This document shows, in pieces, positions 1-5,068 of a stretch of 5,068 bases of DNA. The number at the start of each line of letters is the position of its first letter. Within the stretch, counting starts at the first letter, position 1. The stretch covers positions 1-5,068 of the forward strand of contig JAOUIC010000168.1 of the NCBI GenBank assembly GCA_029884275.1, in the 5' to 3' direction. The translations under genes and the position numbers were made by a program. The notes below the pieces were generated by a model that saw only the letters and a list, made by a program, of their open reading frames with translations, was not told where the DNA came from and ran no database searches. This DNA comes from Gemmatimonadota bacterium (GTDB lineage: Bacteria > Gemmatimonadota > Gemmatimonadetes > Gemmatimonadales > GWC2-71-9).

Positions 1-246
1 TTCCTGGCCGACAAGCTCGACATCACCGAGGAACGGGTGCGCTTCAGCGCCCACCTCGCGGCGTGCCGGCAGGCGCTGGCGATCGCCGGGCCGGTGGGGA
101 AGCAGCTCGGCTTCCTGGCCCAGGAGCTGGGACGCGAGATCAACACCATGGGATCCAAGGCGAACGACGCCGAGATCCAGCGGGCGGTGATCGGGATGAA
201 GGCGGAGCTGGAGAAGTTCCGCGAGCAGCTCGAGAACCTCGAGTGA
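1..246 (+). CDS. yicC: YicC-family endoribonuclease, C-terminal part (5' end outside the window)
   Basis: The window opens inside this gene; 81 codons remain before the TGA. The visible residues match the C-terminal DUF1732 domain of YicC proteins: an acidic, helical stretch beginning DITEERVRF, then the family signature GKQLGFLAQELGREINTMGS, then KANDAEIQ and a charged helix ending EKFREQLENLE. These REIN(T)xGSKAND and E-rich segments are the most conserved part of the family. YicC proteins are described as metal-dependent endoribonucleases, with E. coli YicC linked to small-RNA decay, and they act in the cytoplasm. The N-terminal YicC domain is not in view, so completeness cannot be judged. 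The stop codon overlaps the gmk start in a GTGA arrangement, which suggests translational coupling. Neighbourhood with gmk and rpoZ is common for this family and supports the call. Confidence 0.93.
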   Translation, partial: FLADKLDITEERVRFSAHLAACRQALAIAGPVGKQLGFLAQELGREINTMGSKANDAEIQRAVIGMKAELEKFREQLENLE

Positions 247-914
247 ACGGCATCCTGCTGGTGCTCTCATCGCCCTCGGGTGGCGGCAAGACCACCATCG
301 CGCGGCGACTGCTGGAGCGGCGCCCGGATGTGGGCTACTCGGTCTCGGCCACGACCCGCGCCATGCGGACCGGTGAGGTGCACGGCCGGGACTACTGGTT
401 CCTGACCCCGGCGGAGTTCGCGGCCCGGGTGGAGGCCGGCGCCTTCATCGAGCACGCACGGTACGGCGGCCATGAGTACGGCACACTCAGGGAGGAAGTC
501 GAGCGGCGGCTAGAGGTGGGGCACCATGTGGTCCTCGACATCGAGGTCCAGGGAGCGCGGCAGGTCCGCGAGCGGGTGCCCGGCGCCGTGCTGGTGTTCG
601 TGCTGCCGCCGTCCGGCGGAGAGCTGATCCGGCGGCTGCGCGGCCGCCGGAGCGAGAGCACCGAGTCGCTCCGCACCCGGCTCAGGACCGCGGTCGAGGA
701 ACTGGGGAGCGTAGGGGAGTACGATTACGTCGTCGTCAATGACGAGCTGGAGCAGGCGGTATCGGCCGTCTCCGCGATTCTCGACGCGGAGTCGGCGCAT
801 GTGGCCCGGCAGCAGGGGCTGAACGAACGGATTGACCATATCCGGCAGCGCGTCGCCGCGGAAGCGGACGGGCTGCCGGCGAACCAGCAGCAACCAGGGG
901 GACAGCAGGCATGA
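243..914 (+). CDS. gmk: Guanylate kinase (GMP kinase)
   Basis: This gene encodes 223 residues. The enzyme phosphorylates GMP to GDP with ATP in the cytoplasm, feeding GTP and dGTP pools. Visible motifs are the P-loop SSPSGGGKTT (residues 9-18, Lys16), the GMP-binding segment from Ser35 through TTRAMRTGEVHG to DYWF (35-53), FIEHARYGGHEYGT (68-81), DIEVQGARQVR (99-109), the lid arginines in RLRGRRSES (131-139) and YDYVVVND (160-167). All family positions I can recognise are intact. The GTG start at 243 puts the P-loop at the usual distance from the N-terminus; the next in-frame candidates would cut into the first beta strand. I see no strong Shine-Dalgarno sequence, so initiation probably depends on termination of yicC through the GTGA overlap. 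The protein is slightly longer than E. coli Gmk (about 207) because of a Gln/Gly/Ala-rich tail (about residues 204-223). Its TGA overlaps the rpoZ ATG. Confidence 0.97.
   Translation: MNGILLVLSSPSGGGKTTIARRLLERRPDVGYSVSATTRAMRTGEVHGRDYWFLTPAEFAARVEAGAFIEHARYGGHEYGTLREEVERRLEVGHHVVLDIEVQGARQVRERVPGAVLVFVLPPSGGELIRRLRGRRSESTESLRTRLRTAVEELGSVGEYDYVVVNDELEQAVSAVSAILDAESAHVARQQGLNERIDHIRQRVAAEADGLPANQQQPGGQQA
896..902 (+). promoter_or_regulatory. Shine-Dalgarno sequence of rpoZ
   Basis: AGGGGGA lies 8 nt before the rpoZ ATG at 911. It sits inside the last codons of gmk, so ribosomes finishing gmk stop right at the rpoZ start. The strong purine run may also explain the low-complexity Gln/Gly tail of Gmk, which it encodes in part. 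Confidence 0.75.
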
Positions 915-1123
915 AGATCTACACACCGTCGGACGCCGCGCGCCACGCGGGCAACAAGTACCTCGGGGTCCTGATCGCGGCCCGCTTTGCGCGGGCCATC
1001 AACGAGCTGCCGCGCGAGCGGCTCATCCAGAAAGAGCAGAAGCTGACCACGCAGGCGCTCGAGGCGCTGTGCACGGGCGAGCTCGAGTTCAAGATCACGC
1101 GCCGCCGCCGCTCCGAGGCGTAA
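911..1123 (+). CDS. rpoZ: RNA polymerase omega subunit
   Basis: A 70-residue protein matching the RNA polymerase omega subunit, which binds the C-terminal region of beta-prime, helps its folding and assembly, and in proteobacteria forms part of a ppGpp site. The visible signature is SDAARHAGNKYLGVLIAARFARAINE (about residues 7-32, quoted here as two parts: SDAARHAGNKYLG and VLIAARFARAINE), followed by KLTTQALEALCTGEL (44-58), which corresponds to the TTxxAL...G element of E. coli omega. The C-terminus is short and basic (ITRRRRSEA). It is shorter than E. coli omega (91 aa) but normal for many phyla with short omegas. The ATG overlaps the gmk TGA (ATGA) and has a good Shine-Dalgarno sequence. 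The gmk-rpoZ adjacency is widely conserved. It carries one cysteine (Cys54) and no sign of damage. Confidence 0.95.
   Translation: MKIYTPSDAARHAGNKYLGVLIAARFARAINELPRERLIQKEQKLTTQALEALCTGELEFKITRRRRSEA
1115..1118 (+). promoter_or_regulatory. Probable Shine-Dalgarno sequence of coaBC
   Basis: GAGG lies 7 nt before the coaBC ATG at 1126, within the last codons of rpoZ. It is short, but the spacing is good and it supports 1126 over any upstream in-frame start lying inside rpoZ. Confidence 0.5.
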
Positions 1124-1125
1124 CC

Positions 1126-2322
1126 ATGTGGGCCCACCGCCACGTCGTGGTCGGCGTGTCGGGCGGCATCGCCTGCTACAAGTCCTGTCACCTGGTGCGC
1201 CGGCTGTCGGAGGCAGGCGCCACGGTGGATGTCGTCATGACCGAGGGGGCCGCCGAATTCGTGCGGCCCCTGACGTTTGAGGCGCTCTCCGGCCGGCCGG
1301 TCCTGACGTCGCTCTGGCAGCCGGGTTCGGCGCTGCAGCACATCCGCCTCGCGCAACGACCCGACCTGCTCGTCGTCGCGCCGGCGACGGCGCACCTGCT
1401 GGCCCGGGTGGCGCAGGGGCTGGGCGATGACATCCTCACCACCCTGCTCCTGGCTCGCACCGCGCCGACCCTGCTGGCCCCTGCGATGAACGACGAGATG
1501 TACGCGAATCCGGCGACTCAGGACAACCTCCGCATCCTGGGGGAGCGCGGCCTCGCTTTCGTCGGCCCGGAGGCGGGCGCACTGGCCGAGGGGCCGTCGG
1601 AGCGTCCCGGCCGCATGAGCGAACCCGAAGTCATCCTCGCCCACGCAGCCCGCCTGCTCAACCGGGGCACCGCGCTGGCGGGGCGCCGGGTCGTGGTCAC
1701 TGCCGGCCCGACCCGGGAGCCGCTCGACCCGGTGCGGGTCATCACCAACCGGTCGAGCGGGAAGATGGGATACCGCCTGGCCGAGGCGGCGTGGGAACGG
1801 GGCGCGGAGGTGACGCTGATCAGCGGACCGACCTCGCTCGCTGCGCCGCATGGTGTGACGATCGCGCGGGTCGAGACCACTGCCGAGATGGAGGCGGCCG
1901 TTCGCGCCGCCCTCCCCGGCGCCGACGTGCTGATCATGGCGGCGGCCCCGGCCGACTATCGCCCGGAATCGGATGCCGGTACCAAGCGCCCCCGCGCCGA
2001 GGGAGCGCTGAAGGTGACGCTCACCGCCACCACCGACATCCTCGAAGCCACCCGTCCCACCCGGAAGCCGGGTGCGGTCATGGTCGGGTTCGCCCTCGAG
2101 ACCGGAGAGGCCGAGCCGAAGGGCCGCGCGAAGCTGGAGCGGAAGCAGCTGGACATGATCGTGGTCAACGACGCGCTGGAGCCGGGAGCAGGCTTCGAGG
2201 TGGACACCAACCGGGTCGTGATCCTGGAGCGGGGCGGTGGCCGCCACGAGGTCCCGCTGGCCGACAAGCGCCTGGTCGCCGAAGCGATCCTCGACCGGGT
2301 GGAGGCGCGTCTTGGGCGATAG
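1126..2322 (+). CDS. coaBC: Bifunctional phosphopantothenoylcysteine decarboxylase / phosphopantothenate-cysteine ligase
   Basis: A 398-residue CoaBC (Dfp), usual length for the family. It makes two steps of coenzyme A synthesis: the CoaB half joins 4'-phosphopantothenate to cysteine using CTP, and the FMN-dependent CoaC half decarboxylates the product to 4'-phosphopantetheine. CoaC (about 1-178) shows the FMN-site GVSGGIACYKS (10-20), the catalytic His72 (LQHIRLA; E. coli His75), APATAHLLARVAQG (85-98) and PAMNDEMY (119-126, Asn122; E. coli Asn125). CoaB (about 184-398) shows TAGPTREPLDPVR (192-204), ITNRSSGKMG (206-215, Asn208; E. coli Asn210), ADYRP (276-280), Lys287 (E. coli Lys289), VGFALET and ND(x)n FEVDTN. 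Oddities: the E. coli catalytic cysteine (Cys158) aligns with Glu155 in LAEGPSERPGRM, the flap is one residue longer, and the only cysteines are 17 and 21. Pro275 replaces the usual Val of AAVADYR. Start chosen by GAGG and by the N-terminal beta strand of the family. The gene begins 2 nt after rpoZ and its end overlaps the glycosylase start by 11 nt. Confidence 0.96.
   Translation: MWAHRHVVVGVSGGIACYKSCHLVRRLSEAGATVDVVMTEGAAEFVRPLTFEALSGRPVLTSLWQPGSALQHIRLAQRPDLLVVAPATAHLLARVAQGLGDDILTTLLLARTAPTLLAPAMNDEMYANPATQDNLRILGERGLAFVGPEAGALAEGPSERPGRMSEPEVILAHAARLLNRGTALAGRRVVVTAGPTREPLDPVRVITNRSSGKMGYRLAEAAWERGAEVTLISGPTSLAAPHGVTIARVETTAEMEAAVRAALPGADVLIMAAAPADYRPESDAGTKRPRAEGALKVTLTATTDILEATRPTRKPGAVMVGFALETGEAEPKGRAKLERKQLDMIVVNDALEPGAGFEVDTNRVVILERGGGRHEVPLADKRLVAEAILDRVEARLGR
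2301..2305 (+). promoter_or_regulatory. Shine-Dalgarno sequence deciding the TTG start of the uracil-DNA glycosylase
   Basis: GGAGG (within GGGTGGAGG) lies 6 nt before a TTG at 2312, inside the last codons of coaBC. It is the best Shine-Dalgarno match near this gene. The first in-frame ATGs (2423 and 2426) have none, which favours the TTG. Confidence 0.75.
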
Positions 2323-3082
2323 CCGGGCGCGCTACCTGCGGCAGCAGGCGGAGCTGGGGGGCGCCGAGATCTATCTGTCATCTCCGCCGGCGGACGCGGA
2401 ACCCGCCCCGAAGCCGGCGCGAATGATGATTTCGGCAGACACCGGCTGGAGGAAGGGTGCGCCGCCCATCCCTGGCCCGGGGCTCGTCGTCCAGCCGCCG
2501 GCGGTCAGCCTGATTGGAGACCCGGTCTCCAGCCTCGAGACGCTCGACGCCGTGGCGACAGCGGTTCGGGAATGCCGCCTCTGCGGCCTCTCCTCCGGCC
2601 GGACCAACGCCGTCCCCGGTGAGGGGAATCCCCGCGCGGGCCTGATGTGCGTCGGCGAAGGGCCTGGCGCCACCGAGGACGAGCTGGGCCGACCCTTCGT
2701 GGGCCAGGCGGGGAAGTTGCTGGATCAGATCCTTGGTGCTATCGATTGTCCCAGGGAGAGCGTGTTCATCGCCAATATCGTGAAATGCCGGCCGCCGCAG
2801 AATCGCAAACCCTTGCCCGACGAAGCGGCTGCCTGCCTGCCGTACCTGCATCGACAGATCGCGCTGGTCCGTCCCAAGGTCCTGCTGGCGCTCGGCGGCA
2901 CTGCCGCGGAGTGGCTGCTCGGGGTCAGGAAGAGTCTTGGGGAATTGCGCAACCAGGTGCACCGCTACGGGGAGATTCCCCTGGTGGTGACCTATCACCC
3001 GGCCGCACTGCTCCGCAACCCGAACTGGAAGAAGCCGACCTGGGATGACGTCCGTATCGCACGACAGCTCCTCGACGCCTGA
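2312..3082 (+). CDS. Uracil-DNA glycosylase, family 4 (iron-sulfur type)
   Basis: A 256-residue protein from the TTG start. Family 4 enzymes cut uracil from DNA, starting base-excision repair of deaminated cytosine. The core (about 75-256) has four cysteines placed as in the Thermus 4Fe-4S enzyme: Cys88 and Cys91 (CRLC), Cys159 (VKCRPPQNRKP) and Cys175, the last pair 16 apart. Motif 1 is GEGPGATED (115-123), followed by GRPFVGQAGKLLDQIL (126-141), typical of family 4 and unlike the GLAPG of family 5. Motif 2 is YHPAALLRNP (228-237). All key elements are present, so the enzyme is probably active. Residues 1-74 are an extension relative to the minimal Thermus enzyme: a predicted helix (RARYLRQQAELGGAEIYL, 5-22) and then a Pro/Ala-rich linker. 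The TTG is supported by GGAGG; a start at Met38 or Met39 would lose the helix. It overlaps coaBC by 11 nt and dnaB by 38 nt. Such proteins are sometimes misannotated as phage-type DNA polymerase. Confidence 0.93.
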   Translation: MGDSRARYLRQQAELGGAEIYLSSPPADAEPAPKPARMMISADTGWRKGAPPIPGPGLVVQPPAVSLIGDPVSSLETLDAVATAVRECRLCGLSSGRTNAVPGEGNPRAGLMCVGEGPGATEDELGRPFVGQAGKLLDQILGAIDCPRESVFIANIVKCRPPQNRKPLPDEAAACLPYLHRQIALVRPKVLLALGGTAAEWLLGVRKSLGELRNQVHRYGEIPLVVTYHPAALLRNPNWKKPTWDDVRIARQLLDA

Positions 3083-4436
3083 CACCGCGTCGATCCGCGG
3101 CGCGCCGTGGAGCAACGAAGCCGAGCAGGCCGTGCTCGGCGCCATGCTGCTGGACAACGACGCCGCGCTCCGCGGCCTCGAGCTGCTGGATGATCCCCTG
3201 TTCTACCGGGAGTCGCACCGGCGGGTGTTCCGCGCCATGCGCCGGCTGGTCGAGCGCCGGGTCAATATCGACCACGTCACCCTGCGCGACGAACTGGAGC
3301 GCCGCGGGGAGCTCGACGGCATCGGCGGCGAGGTCTACCTCGCCGAGCTGATCGACGCGGCGGTCACCACGGCCAACCTCGAGGCCCACGCCGGCATCGT
3401 CCGCGAGAAGTCGGTGCTGCGGCAGCTGATCGAGGGGGCCACGGCGATCGTCTCCCACGCCTACGAAGGGGCCCGCCCCGCCAGCGAGCTGCTGGACGAA
3501 GCCGAGTCCCGGATCTTCCAGATCTCGCAGTACCGCAAGGCCGAAGGGTTCAGCCGGATCAAGGAGATGCTGTGGCCCACGATGGAGCGCATCGAAAAGC
3601 TCCATCAACAGGGCAAACAGGTTACCGGTGTGCCCAGCGGCTTCAAAGATTTGGATGACCTGACAACGGGCTTCCAGCCCAACGATCTGATCATCCTGGC
3701 GGCCCGACCGTCGATGGGAAAGACGGCGTTCTGCCTCAACATCGCGGCCCACGCGGCGGCGACCGGGACCGGGGTGGCGTTCTTCTCGCTCGAGATGGCC
3801 AAGGAATCGCTGGTGCAGCGCCTGTTGTGCGCCGAGGCGCGGGTGGACAGCCAGCGGGTGAGGCGGGGCACCTTGTCGGACACCGATTTCACCATGCTGG
3901 CGCGGGCCGCCGGTGTGCTGGCCAATTGTCCCATCTGGATCGACGACACGCCGGCGCTGACGCTGCTCGAGATGCGGTCCAAGGCGCGGCGGCTCCGGAT
4001 GGAAAACGAGGTCGGGCTGGTGGTGGTGGACTACCTTCAGCTGATGCGGAGTCCGGCCTACGCCGAGAACCGGGTGCAGGAGATCTCCGACATCTCCCGG
4101 TCGCTCAAGGCGCTGGCCCGCGAACTCGAGGTGCCGGTGCTCGCCCTGTCGCAGCTCTCCCGCGCCTCGGAGCAGCGGGGCGGAGAGCGGAAGCCGATCC
4201 TGTCCGACCTGCGCGATTCCGGCGCCATCGAGCAGGACGCCGACCTGGTGATGTTCATCCACCGTCCGGAGATGTACGAGCCGCTCGACAAGGATGGCAA
4301 CAGCAACGAAGGCAAGGCGGAACTCATCCTGGCCAAACATCGCAACGGTCCGACCGGGATGCTGGACCTGTATTTCCACAAGCACTTCACCCGATTCGCC
4401 AGCCTGAGCGACCGCGAAGGACCCGGCGAGCAGTAG
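3045..4436 (+). CDS. dnaB: Replicative DNA helicase DnaB
   Basis: A full-length 463-residue DnaB, the hexameric ATP-driven helicase that unwinds DNA 5'-3' at the fork and binds primase and the polymerase clamp loader. A Ser/Thr-rich tail (1-20) leads to the N-terminal domain, starting SNEAEQAVLGAMLLDN (23-38) with YRESHRRVFRAMRRL (54-68). A linker region (about 125-190) precedes the RecA-like domain, TGVPSGFKDLDDLTTGF (from 194). Visible ATPase parts are Walker A ARPSMGKT (220-227, Lys226), the glutamate of FFSLEM (Glu250), Walker B VVVDYLQLM (Asp329), the DNA-binding/sensor segment ALSQLSRASEQR, DLRDSGAIEQDADLVMFIHR, and KHRNGPTG (431-438) carrying the presumed arginine finger Arg433. There is no intein or insertion. 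The start is certain: this frame has a TGA at 2988-2990 and no ATG, GTG or TTG before 3045, and the next candidate (GTG 3132) would delete conserved sequence. It overlaps the glycosylase gene by 38 nt. No helicase loader (DnaC, DnaI, DciA) is in the window. Confidence 0.98.
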   Translation: MTSVSHDSSSTPDTASIRGAPWSNEAEQAVLGAMLLDNDAALRGLELLDDPLFYRESHRRVFRAMRRLVERRVNIDHVTLRDELERRGELDGIGGEVYLAELIDAAVTTANLEAHAGIVREKSVLRQLIEGATAIVSHAYEGARPASELLDEAESRIFQISQYRKAEGFSRIKEMLWPTMERIEKLHQQGKQVTGVPSGFKDLDDLTTGFQPNDLIILAARPSMGKTAFCLNIAAHAAATGTGVAFFSLEMAKESLVQRLLCAEARVDSQRVRRGTLSDTDFTMLARAAGVLANCPIWIDDTPALTLLEMRSKARRLRMENEVGLVVVDYLQLMRSPAYAENRVQEISDISRSLKALARELEVPVLALSQLSRASEQRGGERKPILSDLRDSGAIEQDADLVMFIHRPEMYEPLDKDGNSNEGKAELILAKHRNGPTGMLDLYFHKHFTRFASLSDREGPGEQ

Positions 4437-4445
4437 CGGGCGGGC

Positions 4446-4450
4446 AGGAG
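4446..4450 (+). promoter_or_regulatory. Shine-Dalgarno sequence of radA
   Basis: AGGAG lies 5 nt before the radA ATG at 4456, in the 19-nt gap after the dnaB TAG. It gives radA its own ribosome binding site and fixes the start. The gap has no room for, and no sign of, a terminator or promoter. Confidence 0.8.
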
Positions 4451-4455
4451 AACCC

Positions 4456-5068
4456 ATGGCGAAGCCGCGATCCGTCCACCGCTGCACCGAATGTGGTCAC
4501 GACCACCCCAAGTGGGTTGGTCGGTGCGAGTCGTGTGGGGCGTGGAACACGGTGTCGGAGGAGCCGGTGGCGGTGACTCCCGCCAGGCGCGGGGCGAGCC
4601 GCGGGGCAGGGGCTGCCGGGCCGGTGCCGGCGCGGCTTCGCGATATCGCGGAGTCCCGCCTGCTGCGGTGGTCCACCGGGATCGCGGAGCTCGACTTCGT
4701 GCTCGGATCGGGGCTGGTGCCGGGCTCCATGACGCTGGTCGGCGGGGAGCCCGGGATCGGCAAGTCCACCCTGCTGCTGCAGGCGGCGGCCCGGCTCGAG
4801 GCCGCGGGGCGGACCGTGCTCTACGCCAGCGGCGAGGAGTCTCCCGAGCAGGTGCGGCTCCGTGCCGATCGCCTGGAGGAGGACGCCGGCCCGGTTCACG
4901 TGGTCGGCGAGACCCGGCTCGAGGCGATCCTGGAGTCCTCCTCGGCGCTCGGCGCCGACCTGCTCATCATCGACTCGATCCAGACCGTCTACACCGACCT
5001 CCTCGAGGGCGCGCCCGGCAACGTCGGCCAGGTGCGGGAGTGCGCCGCCCGGCTGATGCGGTTCGCCA
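4456..5068 (+). CDS. radA: DNA repair protein RadA, N-terminal part (3' end outside the window)
   Basis: The first 204 codons of RadA (Sms), a RecA-related hexameric ATPase that drives branch migration and D-loop extension in recombinational repair. The N-terminal zinc finger is complete: CTEC (Cys10, Cys13) and CESC (Cys24, Cys27) around HPKWVGRC, then GAWNT. A variable Ala/Gly/Arg-rich linker (about 35-58) precedes the RecA-like domain, where RWSTGIAELDFVLGSGLVPGS (about 71-91, key residues Thr74, Gly75 and Glu78) leads to Walker A GGEPGIGKST (96-105, Lys103). YASGEESPEQVRLRADRL follows, and Walker B LLIIDSIQT has Asp173. PGNVGQVRECAARLM is also typical of the family. The KNRFG motif and the Lon-like C-terminal domain lie beyond the window edge, so they cannot be checked. 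The frame stays open to the last base. Position directly behind dnaB suggests co-transcription; functionally, RadA is a DnaB-like translocating helicase in some bacteria, so the pairing makes sense, though dnaB-radA neighbourhood is also seen widely. Confidence 0.97.
   Translation, partial: MAKPRSVHRCTECGHDHPKWVGRCESCGAWNTVSEEPVAVTPARRGASRGAGAAGPVPARLRDIAESRLLRWSTGIAELDFVLGSGLVPGSMTLVGGEPGIGKSTLLLQAAARLEAAGRTVLYASGEESPEQVRLRADRLEEDAGPVHVVGETRLEAILESSSALGADLLIIDSIQTVYTDLLEGAPGNVGQVRECAARLMRFA

Noticed and set aside
63..242. An ATG-started extension of gmk reading back into yicC
   Set aside because: The added residues are yicC in the wrong frame and resemble no guanylate kinase. The GTG at 243 gives the usual N-terminus just before the P-loop.
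832..1125. An in-frame upstream extension of coaBC starting inside gmk
   Set aside because: The extra residues come from reading gmk and rpoZ out of frame. The ATG at 1126 has a GAGG at good spacing and begins right at the first beta strand of CoaC.
919..2247. A 442-codon open frame on the minus strand opposite rpoZ and coaBC
   Set aside because: It is antisense to two well-supported genes, has a low-complexity Arg/Gly/His-rich product and no recognisable motif; stop codons are rare by chance at this GC content.
2423..2428. The paired ATG codons as the start of the uracil-DNA glycosylase
   Set aside because: There is no Shine-Dalgarno sequence before them, and a 100-nt intergenic gap would result in an otherwise gapless block. 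The TTG at 2312 has GGAGG 6 nt upstream. It remains the main alternative.
4437..4455. Possible terminator or promoter between dnaB and radA
   Set aside because: The gap is only 19 nt, contains no inverted repeat followed by a T run, and is mostly taken up by the radA ribosome binding site.
2925..4487. A 520-codon open frame on the minus strand opposite dnaB
   Set aside because: It lies wholly opposite dnaB, which is intact and has every helicase motif. Its translation is rich in Arg, Gly, Pro, His and Gln with no recognisable domain, as expected for the antisense of a GC-rich gene with GC-biased third codon positions.
1..5068. Defence system, mobile element, CRISPR or prophage content
   Set aside because: Every stretch over 20 nt is taken up by a recognised core gene. 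I found no repeats, transposase, integrase, toxin-antitoxin pair or change in base composition.

Overview
The window is a dense, GC-rich, one-strand block of bacterial housekeeping genes. Seven protein-coding genes, all on the + strand, fill almost every base: yicC (3' end only), gmk, rpoZ, coaBC, a family 4 uracil-DNA glycosylase, dnaB, and radA (5' part only). I found no tRNA, rRNA, CRISPR array, insertion sequence, phage gene or foreign-looking base composition.

Layout: positions 1-246 hold the C-terminal end of a YicC-type endoribonuclease. gmk (243-914) overlaps it by 4 nt, and rpoZ (911-1123) overlaps gmk by 4 nt. coaBC (1126-2322) starts 2 nt after rpoZ. The glycosylase gene (2312-3082) overlaps coaBC by 11 nt from a TTG start with a strong Shine-Dalgarno sequence. 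dnaB (3045-4436) overlaps the glycosylase gene by 38 nt. radA (4456 to the window edge) follows after 19 nt with its own Shine-Dalgarno sequence. I see no internal promoter or rho-independent terminator, so the block is probably one transcription unit with much translational coupling; that is inference from spacing alone.

Functionally the first half serves RNA turnover, guanine nucleotide supply, RNA polymerase assembly and coenzyme A synthesis. The second half serves genome maintenance: uracil removal, replicative unwinding, and recombination or branch migration. yicC-gmk-rpoZ(-coaBC) is a widespread bacterial gene cluster. The further link to a family 4 glycosylase, dnaB and radA fits my recollection of Gemmatimonadota genomes, as do the high GC content and the protein style, but the phylum is an inference from gene order and memory rather than proof.

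No previously undescribed system is evident. The points most worth a second look are a CoaBC whose usual catalytic cysteine position holds glutamate, the roughly 75-residue N-terminal extension on the glycosylase, and the 38-nt glycosylase/dnaB overlap in which the dnaB start is unambiguous.
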